Positions 35,503 through 43,797 of a stretch of DNA of 64,000 bases are shown one piece after another. How positions within the stretch are numbered: position 1 is the first letter of the stretch; each line of letters opens with the position of its first letter. The notes under the pieces were generated by a model, which worked only from the letters and a program-made list of their open reading frames with translations, had not been told where the DNA came from and searched no databases. The translations under genes and the position numbers were made by a program. Source of the DNA: Thioclava nitratireducens (GTDB lineage: Bacteria > Pseudomonadota > Alphaproteobacteria > Rhodobacterales > Rhodobacteraceae); contig NZ_CP019437.1 of assembly GCF_001940525.2 (NCBI RefSeq), positions 594,501 through 658,500 on the forward strand. The letters are read 5' to 3'.

Positions 35503-36367
35503 ACAATCGACCCGCCGCGGCATTGCGCTGATGGTCGCGGTGACCTTCATCTTCGCGATCCAGGACGGCATCTCGCGCCACCTGGCCGAGACCTACAACG
35601 TCTACATGGCGCTGATGGTGCGGTTCTGGTTCTTCGCCGCCTTCGTGCTTGCGATCGCGGCGCGCAGCCCGGGCGGGATCAAGCGGGCGACGCGCTCTGG
35701 CCTGCCTTGGGCGCAGGTCTTCCGCTCGGTCGTCCTGATCACCGAGGTGATCGTGATGGTGCAGGCCTTCGTCTATCTCGGGCTCGTCCATTCTCATGCG
35801 GTCTTCGCCTGCTACCCGCTTCTGGTCGCGGGTCTCTCCGGGCCGGTGCTGGGCGAGAAGGTCGGCTGGCGGCGCGTGGCGGCGATCGGCGTGGGCTTCA
35901 TCGGGGTGCTTATCATCCTCAAGCCCGGTTTCGGTGTTTTCTCCCCCTATGCGCTGATCCCGCTGGCGGCGGCGACACTGTTCGCGCTCTACTCGCTGAT
36001 GACGCGCTACGTGGGTCGGGTCGATCCGGCTTCGGTCTCCTTCTTCTACACCGGTGTGATCGGCGCCGTGGTAATCACCGTGGTGGGCATATGGCATTGG
36101 GAAAACATGATCCCATCCGATTGGGCGTGGATGGTCGTGCTTTGCTTCACCGCCGCGACCGGGCATTTCCTGCTGATCAAGGCCTATGAGGTGGCCGAGG
36201 CCTCCGCGATCCAGCCCTTCGCCTATCTCCAGCTGGTCTTCGCCTCGACCCTGGGCGTCGTCGTCTTCGGCGAGGCGCTGGAATGGAACGTGGTGATTGG
36301 GGCTGGGGTCGTGGTCAGCGCGGGGCTCTTCACCCTCTGGCGCGCGCGGGTGGCCCAAGAGGCTTAA
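35495..36367 (+). CDS. EamA/DMT-family transporter
   Basis: A 290-residue protein with ten predicted membrane segments in two EamA repeats (first about residues 6-135, second about 145-285). It belongs to the drug/metabolite transporter superfamily; substrates of such carriers vary and cannot be named. It overlaps the end of mnmD, suggesting co-transcription, and is convergent with the lytic transglycosylase gene across repeat copy C. Confidence 0.85.
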   Translation: MVEQSTRRGIALMVAVTFIFAIQDGISRHLAETYNVYMALMVRFWFFAAFVLAIAARSPGGIKRATRSGLPWAQVFRSVVLITEVIVMVQAFVYLGLVHSHAVFACYPLLVAGLSGPVLGEKVGWRRVAAIGVGFIGVLIILKPGFGVFSPYALIPLAAATLFALYSLMTRYVGRVDPASVSFFYTGVIGAVVITVVGIWHWENMIPSDWAWMVVLCFTAATGHFLLIKAYEVAEASAIQPFAYLQLVFASTLGVVVFGEALEWNVVIGAGVVVSAGLFTLWRARVAQEA

Positions 36368-36388
36368 CCGCCTCTTTCGCTTTGGTTC

Positions 36389-36409
36389 AAATATCCCGGG
36401 GGAGGCCGT
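36389..36409. repeat. Palindromic intergenic element, copy C (single arm)
   Basis: AAATATCCCGGGGGAGGCCG matches the right arm of copy B (33689-33708) almost base for base, but the left arm is missing. It lies between the convergent EamA and lytic transglycosylase genes, the same kind of site as copies A and B. Confidence 0.75.
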
Positions 36410-36430
36410 GAGGCCGAGGGGAAGTGCGCC

Positions 36431-38377
36431 TCAATCTTTCACGTCACCGCGCAGGATGTCGGTGAATTTCACCTCCTCCTTGCCCAGCCGCGCGCGGTAG
36501 GGCGGGATCGCCTCGGAGACGCGCATGACGTAGTTGCGGGTCTCGGTGAAGGGGATCATCTCGACCCAGTCGATCACGTCGACAGTCCCAACGCGGGGGT
36601 CACCGCGATCCTCTATCCAGCTTCGCGGGCGGCCCGGACCGGCATTGTAGCCCGAGGCGACAAGCACCGAGGATGCGCCGAACTCGTCACGCAGCTCCGC
36701 GAGATAGGCGCCGCCCAACCTGAGGTTGTAGGTCGCATCCGTCGTCAGCCGCGCCTTCTCGTAGGGCAGGCCGGTTTTCTCCGCCATCATCTTCGCGGTG
36801 CCGGGCATCAGCTGCATCAGGCCCTGCGCGCCGACCGGAGAGCCGACGCCGACCGCGAACTGGCTTTCACGGCGGGCGACGGCGAGGACCAGTTCCTCCG
36901 GCACGCCCAGGTCATGGCTCGTCAGGCCCGGGATCGGCCAGAGCGCCTGCGCGATGATCTCGCCCTTCAGTGCGGCACGTTTGCCGATGATCAGCGCGAG
37001 ATAGGTGTCATCCTCTTCCAACGCGTATTGGGTCAGGGCGCCGAAATTGCCCGGGCCGAGGCTCTCCTCGAGGTGCAGCACGAAGCGCGCGCCCAGCTCG
37101 TTTTCGCCCGCCTCGTAAAGCAGTTGCGCGGCCTTGAAGACGGAAGAATGGCGCAGCTTGTAGCGTCGCCAGTCGGGCAGGTCGGGGCCCTTGGCGAAAT
37201 TCGCTGGCAAGGGCAGGTTCAGCCGCTCGGCCGACAGAAGCCCGTAATAGGCGTCCTGATTTTCCGCGCCTTTGCGCCATGCGGATTTGGCTTCGTCGCT
37301 GCGGCCCAGAACCTCGAGCGCGCGGCCTTGCCAGTACCACGCGCGCGACGACGAGATCGGCCCGTCCACCGCTTTCTCGAGATTGTGAAAATGGCCGAGC
37401 GCCGTGTCGGCACGGCCCAGTTTCAAGGCGGCATAGCCCGCCACCCATTCGAGATCGGCGTAATCTGCCCCGCCCGGTTCCAAGTGGTGCGAGGAAGCCA
37501 GATCATAGGCGCGCTGGGTATTGCCCGCGCGCAGGTCCCAGCGCGACTGATAGCCGCGCAGCGTGGCCCAAAGGTCGGGATCTTCCAGATCGGTCGCGGA
37601 TTTCGACCGCTCGAGGATCAGCTCTGCCGCGCCGTCTTCCAGCCCGGCGCGCCAGCGCCACATCGCGCGGTCGCGGGCAAGCCCTGCGGACCGCTCGACC
37701 ATGTAGCCGGGGACGGCGGCCACGAGATCGTCCACGCCCTGCTCGCGCGCCTGCAGGGCGATCCGCGCCTCGGCGACGGCCTTGGTGCCGGGCGTGACCA
37801 GATCGATCATCCGGCGCGCATCCGACAGGTGACCGCGATCGAGCATGTTCTGCATCCGCCCGCCATGATCGGCGGAGATAAGCGAGGGATAGTCGGCAAG
37901 AAACTTCGCCTGCTCGTCTTCCTCCATTGGCAGTTGGCGCCAGGCGGTCTTGGCGACCTCGGCCGCCTGCGCCTTCTGCCCCAGGGCGAGATGCGCACCA
38001 ATCAACGCCAGCGCGCCGGTGCCGGTCCGCGGCGGGCCGAGCTTGAAATAGGCGATCACCTCGCGCGGCGGGATGCCGTCGAGCTTGGCCTCGCCTTTCT
38101 CGCGCAGCCACGGCATGCCGGGCCAATCCGCGCGACGTGTGGCGAAATCGAGATAGTCGGCGAAGTCGCCCTCGCCATCGCGCAGGCGCTTCCACTCGAT
38201 GACATCGAAGCCGAGGGGGCCCACGCGACGCGCGAGATTTTCGGCCTCGTCCCAATCGCCGGAATTGGCCGCCGCGAAGGCATCGGACAGCGCGGAACTC
38301 GCAGCGCGAAGCGCGGCCGGCGAGAGCGCGAAACTCGAAGCCGCAAGCGCGGCGAGGAACTGGCGTCGGATCATCAT
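36431..38377 (-). CDS. Soluble lytic murein transglycosylase (Slt family)
   Basis: A 648-residue periplasmic enzyme that cleaves peptidoglycan to 1,6-anhydromuropeptides. A signal peptide (IRRQFLAALAASSFALSPAA) is followed by a long superhelical domain of repeats, then the C-terminal SLT domain with catalytic Glu504 in RRESQFAVG, GAQGLMQLMPGTAKMMAE and ASGYNAGPGR. Length fits Slt70. The signal also has paired arginines (residues 4-5), but without a full Tat motif. It is divergent from dapA by 154 bases. Confidence 0.92.
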   Translation of the reverse strand: MMIRRQFLAALAASSFALSPAALRAASSALSDAFAAANSGDWDEAENLARRVGPLGFDVIEWKRLRDGEGDFADYLDFATRRADWPGMPWLREKGEAKLDGIPPREVIAYFKLGPPRTGTGALALIGAHLALGQKAQAAEVAKTAWRQLPMEEDEQAKFLADYPSLISADHGGRMQNMLDRGHLSDARRMIDLVTPGTKAVAEARIALQAREQGVDDLVAAVPGYMVERSAGLARDRAMWRWRAGLEDGAAELILERSKSATDLEDPDLWATLRGYQSRWDLRAGNTQRAYDLASSHHLEPGGADYADLEWVAGYAALKLGRADTALGHFHNLEKAVDGPISSSRAWYWQGRALEVLGRSDEAKSAWRKGAENQDAYYGLLSAERLNLPLPANFAKGPDLPDWRRYKLRHSSVFKAAQLLYEAGENELGARFVLHLEESLGPGNFGALTQYALEEDDTYLALIIGKRAALKGEIIAQALWPIPGLTSHDLGVPEELVLAVARRESQFAVGVGSPVGAQGLMQLMPGTAKMMAEKTGLPYEKARLTTDATYNLRLGGAYLAELRDEFGASSVLVASGYNAGPGRPRSWIEDRGDPRVGTVDVIDWVEMIPFTETRNYVMRVSEAIPPYRARLGKEEVKFTDILRGDVKD

Positions 38378-38531
38378 GGCTGCTCGTGGTCGCGGGTTTG
38401 TCCCTTTGCTACGGGCCTCTCACAGATGGGGATGAATCACAAGTTGGCAACAGCCGCGCAACCGCCTATAACCCGGCCGATTTCCGCCGGGACGACTCAA
38501 CCCCCCGGCCCAACCAAAAAAGGAGCGTGTC

Positions 38532-39404
38532 ATGTTCAAAGGGTCTCTTCCCGCACTGGTCACGCCGTTCAAGGACGGCGAGCTGGATCTGGACACGCTC
38601 AAGAAACTTGTCGAGTGGCATATCGATCAGGGCAGCCACGGCCTCGTGCCGGTCGGCACGACCGGTGAGAGCCCGACGCTGAGCCATGCCGAGCACATGA
38701 CGGTCATCACCGAGGTCGTGAAAGCCGCGAAGGGCCGCATTCCGATCATCGCGGGCGCAGGCTCGAACTCGACGGCGGAAGGTGTGCGGCTGATCCAGCA
38801 CGCCGGCAAGACCGGGGCCGATGCGGCGCTCGTCGTGACGCCCTACTACAACAAGCCGACGCAGCGCGGCATGATCGAGCATTACCGCGCGCTGCACGAT
38901 GCCTGCGAACTGCCGATCGTGATCTACAACATTCCGGGCCGCTCGGTGGTCGACATGATCCCCGAGACGATGGGCGAACTGGCGAAGCTGCCGCGTATCG
39001 TCGGCGTGAAGGATGCGACCGGCAAACTGGAGCGCGTCTCGATGCAGCGCGCGACCTGCGGGTCCGATTTCATCCAGCTCTCGGGCGAGGACGCGACGGC
39101 GCTCGGTTTCAATGCGCATGGCGGCGTGGGCTGTATCTCGGTGACGGCGAACGTCGCCCCCAAGCTTTGCGCGGAATTCCAGGAGGCAACGCTTGCCGGC
39201 GATTACGCCAAGGCGCTGAGCTATCAGGACAAGCTGATGCCGCTGCACATGGCGATCTTCCTCGAGCCGGGCGTGGCGGGTGCGAAATACGCGATGTCGA
39301 AGCTGGGCATGTGCTCGGCCGAGGTGCGCCTCCCGCTGACCGAGTTGCTGCCCGAGACGAAGACCGCGATCGACGCGGCAATGGTCCATGCCGGTCTGAT
39401 CTGA
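38532..39404 (+). CDS. dapA: 4-hydroxy-tetrahydrodipicolinate synthase
   Basis: A 290-residue aldolase-family enzyme that condenses pyruvate with aspartate semialdehyde, opening the lysine/diaminopimelate path. [14 protein letters not shown] and [13 protein letters not shown] match the family; the Schiff-base lysine is Lys160 in [21 protein letters not shown] precedes the ATG. A strong terminator follows. Confidence 0.97.
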   Translation: MFKGSLPALVTPFKDGELDLDTLKKLVEWHIDQGSHGLVPVGTTGESPTLSHAEHMTVITEVVKAAKGRIPIIAGAGSNSTAEGVRLIQHAGKTGADAALVVTPYYNKPTQRGMIEHYRALHDACELPIVIYNIPGRSVVDMIPETMGELAKLPRIVGVKDATGKLERVSMQRATCGSDFIQLSGEDATALGFNAHGGVGCISVTANVAPKLCAEFQEATLAGDYAKALSYQDKLMPLHMAIFLEPGVAGAKYAMSKLGMCSAEVRLPLTELLPETKTAIDAAMVHAGLI

Positions 39405-39428
39405 GTTTCGCCTCCACCGAATAAGAAA

Positions 39429-39464
39429 ACGCCGGCGCGATAGGGTTCGCGCCGGCGTTTTTTT
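39429..39464 (+). terminator. Rho-independent terminator of dapA
   Basis: A 12-bp stem ACGCCGGCGCGA/TCGCGCCGGCGT with a 6-base loop (39429-39458) ends in a run of seven T. It separates dapA from the convergent motB gene. Confidence 0.95.
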
Positions 39465-39476
39465 GTGTCCAGAAGC

Positions 39477-40625
39477 TTACTGCAGAGCGCTGCGCAGGTC
39501 ATCCATCGCGATCGAGCTGTATTTCTGAGGCTGATCCGACGGGGTGGCCGCCGCGGGTGTGACGATTTCGGGCGCCGCTTGCTCGACCGCAGGGGCCGGC
39601 GGGGTCTGCTCGGCATTCGCTTCGAGACGCGGCCTCGTTGCCTCGGTCGGCGTTTTCGTGTCGGCCTCGGGCTGAATATAGGCGAGGGTGACGGTGATCC
39701 GACGGTTCGACGGATCGCGCGGATCGGCCGGCTTCAGCGGATCGGTATCCGACAGGCCCGAGACGCGGGTGACCCGTTCCGGGGCGACACCGGCGGCCAC
39801 GAGCGCCCGGCGCGTCGCGTTGGCGCGGTCCGAGGACAGTTCCCAGTTCCCATAGGTACCGCCCGCTTTCTGATAGGGGACCGAGTCGGTGTGCCCCGCG
39901 ATCAGCACGTCATTGGGCAGATCGGAGAGGGCGCGGCCGAGCTGATCCATCAGCGCCAGCGTGGGCCCATCGAGCTTCGCGCTGCCCGAGGCGAACATGG
40001 CTTTGCCCGCCTGATCCACGACTTCGATATTCAGCCCGTCCGGCGTGCGGCGGAATAGGACGTTCTGCTGCAGCGGACGCAGGTCCGGAACGCGCTGGAT
40101 CGCCTGCGTGATCCGGGTCTGAAGCGTCTGGAAGCGGGCGTCGTCGACGGCATGCGGTGTGGCTGCAGCAGTCTTCGCGCCGGTTGTGTCGCCTGCCTCT
40201 GCCGTCGCCTGCACCGCGTCGGCGACTTTATTCGTCGTCGCGTCCGGCGTGGCCTCCTTGGAGCCGCCGGAGGCGTTGGCCAGCTCGGTCGAGGGGGCTG
40301 TCTCGCTCCCGGCGCCGGGATTGGCGGGAATCGTGTCGTCGGCGCGCGAGGCGTTCAGCACCCCTTTCGGCCCGATCGTCTCGCCGGCGAGGGGGCCGGT
40401 GCCGCCGGGGGCCTGCATCGAGACTTTCGCAGGGGCGAAGTAATCGGCGATCCCCGTGAGCTGGTTCTCGTCCGAAACGGAGAGAATCCACATCAGCAGG
40501 AAGAAGGCCATCATCGCGGTCATGAAATCGGCATAGGCGACTTTCCACGCTCCGCCGTGATGCTCGGATTCGTGATCGTCATCGCTCCGCTTCACGATGA
40601 TCGGCGCCTGATTCGACCGTGCCAT
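39477..40625 (-). CDS. motB: Flagellar motor stator protein MotB
   Basis: A 382-residue stator subunit. The single membrane helix YADFMTAMMAFFLLMWILS carries the proton-binding Asp33. A long Ala/Thr/Glu-rich linker leads to the OmpA-like peptidoglycan-binding domain (LIAGHTDSVPYQ, ELSSDRANATRRAL, DPSNRRITVTL). A further proline-rich tail of about 60 residues follows. The extended linker resembles MotB of rhizobia and other alphaproteobacteria. motA is not next to it in this window. Confidence 0.93.
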   Translation of the reverse strand: MARSNQAPIIVKRSDDDHESEHHGGAWKVAYADFMTAMMAFFLLMWILSVSDENQLTGIADYFAPAKVSMQAPGGTGPLAGETIGPKGVLNASRADDTIPANPGAGSETAPSTELANASGGSKEATPDATTNKVADAVQATAEAGDTTGAKTAAATPHAVDDARFQTLQTRITQAIQRVPDLRPLQQNVLFRRTPDGLNIEVVDQAGKAMFASGSAKLDGPTLALMDQLGRALSDLPNDVLIAGHTDSVPYQKAGGTYGNWELSSDRANATRRALVAAGVAPERVTRVSGLSDTDPLKPADPRDPSNRRITVTLAYIQPEADTKTPTEATRPRLEANAEQTPPAPAVEQAAPEIVTPAAATPSDQPQKYSSIAMDDLRSALQ

Positions 40626-40826
40626 GAGTTGCCCTTTCCCACCTCGCTGGCAGGAGCCAGCAGTCTTCTCTGGGCATGCGTTTTCTGCAGCCCTTGAGTG
40701 TGGGTTGTCGGCTTAAAAATGGGCCAAAAAAGGGCGATAATCGTTCATGATCTGGAAACAAAGATGCTGGCCGACCGCTTTGGCATCCTGCCGAGAGTGG
40801 CGGAACTCGTGCCCGCCGACCCTTCC

Positions 40827-41291
40827 TCAGGCGTCGTGGAGAGATGCTTCGTAGTCGTCGCGGCTGTGTTTGCCCAATCCGACTTTCTTGGCATAGGCCG
40901 CTTTGCGGGCCGAGTAGCTCGGTGCGACGAGGGGCATGTCAGCAGGCAGGTTGAACAGGGCGCGATATTCGTCTTCGCTGAGCCCGTGTTCCGAGCCCAG
41001 GTGGCGCTTGAGCATCTTGAAGCCGCGTCCGCAGCACAGGCAGAAAACCTTGTCTTCGGTGACGGCCTCTTTCACGGGCAGCGCCGGTTGCGGCCGCGCG
41101 GGACTGGAGCTAGCCGTTGGCGCCTCTGCCGCGTGATTGGCGGCCGCGTTGTGCAGATCCTCGCCGAACTGCGCGGAGAGTTTCGCCACGAGGTCGACCA
41201 CCTGATCCGCCGTCACATCCGAACGCGCGGCATAGGCCGCAGCAACTGTCGCGATAATGTTTGCTGCATCCGTGGGCCGGTCCTTCGACAT
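40827..41291 (-). CDS. MucR/Ros-type zinc-finger transcriptional regulator
   Basis: A 154-residue protein. A helical N-terminal oligomerisation region (AANIIATVAAAYAARSD and VDLVAKLSAQFGED) and an Ala/Pro linker precede the prokaryotic zinc finger with all four ligands: Cys84, Cys87, His97 and His102 (CLCCGRGFKMLKRHLGSEHG), spacing C-x2-C-x9-H-x4-H as in Ros. MucR proteins bind AT-rich T-A step sites and repress motility or activate exopolysaccharide genes in rhizobia. Position between motB and the regulator cluster suggests flagellar control. Confidence 0.9.
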   Translation of the reverse strand: MSKDRPTDAANIIATVAAAYAARSDVTADQVVDLVAKLSAQFGEDLHNAAANHAAEAPTASSSPARPQPALPVKEAVTEDKVFCLCCGRGFKMLKRHLGSEHGLSEDEYRALFNLPADMPLVAPSYSARKAAYAKKVGLGKHSRDDYEASLHDA

Positions 41292-41459
41292 CTGGTCTCT
41301 CCAATGCTTAAAGTTGCACTCTCCCCGGATTAGTAGAGAAAGTTAAGTGCGAGGCGCGTTTCTGTCAATGAACGCGTGAATCTGTGTTTGGGTTTCCGGA
41401 GAAAACACTGTTTCTGCACAGGATTGTTTCACTGAGTGCTTCGCCTGTCCTGTGGCTGC

Positions 41460-41729
41460 TCAATGGAGCTTGCCTTTTGTGCGCCATCGCTGCTTGGCGT
41501 ATTGGTAGTTCGGCGCGGTCGTCGGATAATCCGGCGGAAGCCCCCATTTCGCGCGATATTCCTCGAAGGTCATTCCGAGTAGGTTTTGGAGGTGACGCTT
41601 CAACATCTTGATTGGGCGGCCCGTTTCCAGACAGATCAGTCGGTCTGGTAGGACGCTCTCCGAGATTGGCACCGCAGGGACGCGGGACGTCGCAGGCTCG
41701 CCGGACCGGTCCGGGGAATGTTGCGTCAT
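41460..41729 (-). CDS. Short MucR-type regulator with degenerate zinc finger
   Basis: An 89-residue relative of MucR. The DNA-binding core IKMLKRHLQNLLGMTFEEYR and AKWGLPPDYPTTAPNYQYAK is conserved, but of the four zinc ligands only Cys33 and His46 remain; positions 36 and 51 are Thr and Leu. The N-terminal oligomerisation region is short and unlike that of its neighbour. Some Mesorhizobium Ros homologues fold without zinc, so it may still bind DNA. I used the ATG at 41729, with GAGGAT seven bases upstream. Confidence 0.82.
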   Translation of the reverse strand: MTQHSPDRSGEPATSRVPAVPISESVLPDRLICLETGRPIKMLKRHLQNLLGMTFEEYRAKWGLPPDYPTTAPNYQYAKQRWRTKGKLH

Positions 41730-42052
41730 GTCTATCCTCACATGTTTTTGTCCTACGGGAGAAAGATTGAAGGAATTCTTAAAGTTAGGTCAAAGAAATC
41801 AACTTTTCCCGCGAGACGTCACGAAGGCGCGGTCCATGTCAAATGACTGGTCGGGCTTGTCAGGTGTAAACACGTAAATTAGTTGCATAATGCAGGTAAA
41901 AAAATTTGAAAACGCGAACATGCCGGGGCAGGCGGATTTACGCTCTCTCCTTCAGCTTGGCGCTGCGCTATTCAAAAAAAGGGCTGCGCGATGGGGGCGG
42001 CGCGAAACCTAAGGTTCGCGTCGACGCGCAGTGAGATACGGGGAGTTGCCTT
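41730..42052. promoter_or_regulatory. AT-rich divergent regulatory region
   Basis: A 323-base gap between the degenerate MucR gene (minus) and the OmpR-type regulator (plus). It is clearly AT-richer than coding DNA around it, with runs such as AAAAAAATTTG near 41901. T-A rich DNA is what MucR proteins prefer, so autoregulation is plausible. No exact TTAA-N7-TTAA box was found here, and no protein gene is visible. Confidence 0.5.
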
Positions 42053-42796
42053 TTGTTTGGCTCGAGCGCCATGCGGAGACAGAACGTTATCGTCGTAGCG
42101 GAAGAAAACGCGAAGCAAGCCAAGTTGGCTGCCTTCTTTCTTGCGTGCTGTGGTTGGGGTTCCTTACCGTTCGCGACGGCGGTGGAGGCGGAGCAGTATA
42201 TCCTGCTGCATGGCAATCCGTGCCTGTTGATGATCAGTCTTGCGCAGCCCGAGGGCGCAGCGGATCTGATCCGCACCTCGCGTGTCAGTACGCCCGAGAG
42301 CCTCATCCTTTTCGTCGATCCCTCGAGCGACGGAGTGTTCGCTGCCGAGATGATCCTCGCTGGCGCCGATGACGTGCTCCGGGAGCCCTATTCCGACAGG
42401 GAGTTGACGGCGCGCCTCTGGCTTCGGGCGGGGAGCAGATTGCCCATCAGTTTTCCGGGAGAAGAGAAGCGGGTCGCGCGCCTCAAGATAGACGAGGAAA
42501 ACCGGCTCACCGGCCCGGACGCGACTGAAGCTGTCCAGCTGACTCCCATGGAGCGGGAGATCATGTGCGAGCTTATCCGCAGCGGCGGTCGAATCGTGAC
42601 ACGCGACGCGCTCTCGCGCCGCATCGACAACACTATGTGGGTCTATGGCGACCGGAAGTTCGACGTTCACATCACCAAGATCCGCAAGAAGCTGCGCGAT
42701 GCGTTCGGCGACCGATATGTCGTCGAAACGGTGCGATCCGCCGGATACTCGTTCTATGAAATTCCCCTGCGAAAGCCCTCAGACTTTGCAACCTAA
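42053..42796 (+). CDS. OmpR-type response regulator with atypical receiver
   Basis: A 247-residue protein. The C-terminal winged helix is of OmpR/PhoB type (LTPMEREIMCELIRSGGRIV, DVHITKIRKKLRDAFGDRYV, VETVRSAGYSF). The receiver-like N-terminus has lost its chemistry: the usual Asp on strand three is replaced in CLLMISLAQPEG, and the KP signature is REPYSD. It is therefore probably not switched by phosphorylation. The start is TTG at 42053 with GGGGAG upstream; the ATG at 42071 is the alternative. By context a flagellar regulator. Confidence 0.82.
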   Translation: MFGSSAMRRQNVIVVAEENAKQAKLAAFFLACCGWGSLPFATAVEAEQYILLHGNPCLLMISLAQPEGAADLIRTSRVSTPESLILFVDPSSDGVFAAEMILAGADDVLREPYSDRELTARLWLRAGSRLPISFPGEEKRVARLKIDEENRLTGPDATEAVQLTPMEREIMCELIRSGGRIVTRDALSRRIDNTMWVYGDRKFDVHITKIRKKLRDAFGDRYVVETVRSAGYSFYEIPLRKPSDFAT

Positions 42797-42884
42797 GGTT
42801 GATTCGTCGATCCTCCGAAACTGGTTTCGAGAGAGTGCCTGTCAAGCGCTGAATTGTTAACATCTCAGCGATTGATCGTGAGTA

Positions 42885-42949
42885 CACAATTTGTAGCGGA
42901 ACCGTCGACAAGCTGTGGATGATTGAAGTTGTAGCCACAACTTGTAGCG
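42885..42949. repeat. Tandem ACAA-N-TTGT dyads upstream of unknown gene
   Basis: Two copies of CACAAYTTGTAGCG (42885-42898 and 42936-42949) lie 51 bases apart, and a third dyad ACAATTTGT occurs at 43162-43170, just inside the unknown gene. Each centres on ACAA-N-TTGT, a short palindrome that could be an operator. The 42797-43145 gap around them is otherwise AT-rich and has no convincing gene; a 67-codon open frame at 42959-43162 is not supported. Confidence 0.5.
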
Positions 42950-43065
42950 TAAGAGGCCATGAAAAATTGGGTCATCGACGCTTCTTTCGAGGTTCGCCTG
43001 GGGATAACTCGGCGCGGCGGCAAGTTGTCCTTTTGGGCAGGAACTATCCTTACTCGCCTTACAGT

Positions 43066-43080
43066 TTTAACAATCCTTAA
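43066..43080 (+). promoter_or_regulatory. CtrA-like box, one mismatch, before unknown gene
   Basis: TTTA-N7-TTAA followed by CC, 65 bases ahead of the ATG at 43146. It differs at one base from the CtrA consensus TTAA-N7-TTAA. Confidence 0.5.
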
Positions 43081-43145
43081 CCTTACGGGAAAGGGAATCG
43101 CTGGTAATCTGCAGCCACTGACTTTGGGGGACTTGGGGATTAGGG

Positions 43146-43559
43146 ATGTCCATGAAAAGTAACAATTTGTTAGCGCAAATTTGGGAAGGCTCGGTGAAGC
43201 AAGTGTCAGCCGGAGCAGGTTCTCAGGGAAGTTTGGTGGCGGCTGCGCTTCTGCCTGCGCAGACCGTGGTGCTGCGTTCGACACACAAGGAAGCAAGCCT
43301 GCTCGTGCTGCCCGAGTCGGAAGAGCTTCTGCCGGGTATTTCGCTTGGCGACGTGCTCGTGGAAGAACTGGGTATCGAGGTGCCTTATGGAAGCCTCGTG
43401 GTCATCGAGCCAGCGAATGCCGCGGAGGTGAAGCATGGTTTTGGGGACCGCGCGATCAACCTCCGCCTGCCGGCCATGGCGTCGCGGCCCCGGAGCGAGT
43501 TCTCGGTGCACGAAGATGCGCGCGATTGCAGCGCAACCGCGATGGGCGGCTATCTCTGA
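43146..43559 (+). CDS. Hypothetical protein in flagellar regulatory cluster
   Basis: A 137-residue soluble protein I do not recognise. It has no signal peptide or membrane segment. The middle holds LLVLPESEELLPGISLGDVL and EELGIEVPYGSLVVIEPANA; the tail is more polar and ends in GGYL. GC-rich third positions support real coding. The start could be ATG 43146 or the ATG two codons later (43152). It lies between an atypical response regulator and the sigma gene and has a CtrA-like box in front and a terminator behind, so it is probably its own transcription unit. Confidence 0.65.
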   Translation: MSMKSNNLLAQIWEGSVKQVSAGAGSQGSLVAAALLPAQTVVLRSTHKEASLLVLPESEELLPGISLGDVLVEELGIEVPYGSLVVIEPANAAEVKHGFGDRAINLRLPAMASRPRSEFSVHEDARDCSATAMGGYL

Positions 43560-43642
43560 ACGTGAGTACAGTGCCGAAAGCTCGGTATGAACGCGCTGCT
43601 CGGCGGGTGGGCCGTGCAACCGCGACATCGTTGGAAATACGA

Positions 43643-43674
43643 AGCGCCGCCCTTGGGGCGGCGCTGCCTTTTGG
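43643..43674 (+). terminator. Terminator between unknown gene and sigma factor gene
   Basis: A 9-bp perfect stem AGCGCCGCC/GGCGGCGCT with a 5-base loop is followed by GCCTTTT. It insulates the sigma gene and implies that the latter has its own promoter just downstream. Confidence 0.75.
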
Positions 43675-43678
43675 GGCG

Positions 43679-43724
43679 TTAATCTAGGGTTAACCAGAAA
43701 ACACCGCGATTAACTCGCTTTTAA
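43679..43724 (+). promoter_or_regulatory. Two tandem CtrA-type boxes before sigma factor gene
   Basis: Two exact TTAA-N7-TTAA sites occur, at 43679-43693 (followed by CC) and at 43710-43724, starting 31 bases apart, roughly three helical turns. They lie 75-120 bases ahead of the sigma ATG. The match to the alphaproteobacterial CtrA consensus is perfect in both halves of both sites; binding itself is inferred. Confidence 0.75.
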
Positions 43725-43797
43725 TCAAGTAAAGCTTTCTCCAAACAGGGCGCCGTGGTCTTCTGTTCAGCAAGAATAGAGTGAATAGAGGCGGGTA

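Noticed and set aside
42959..43162. 67-codon open frame before the unknown gene at 43146
   Set aside because: No good ribosome site, base usage not coding-like, and it spans the CtrA-like box and promoter region.
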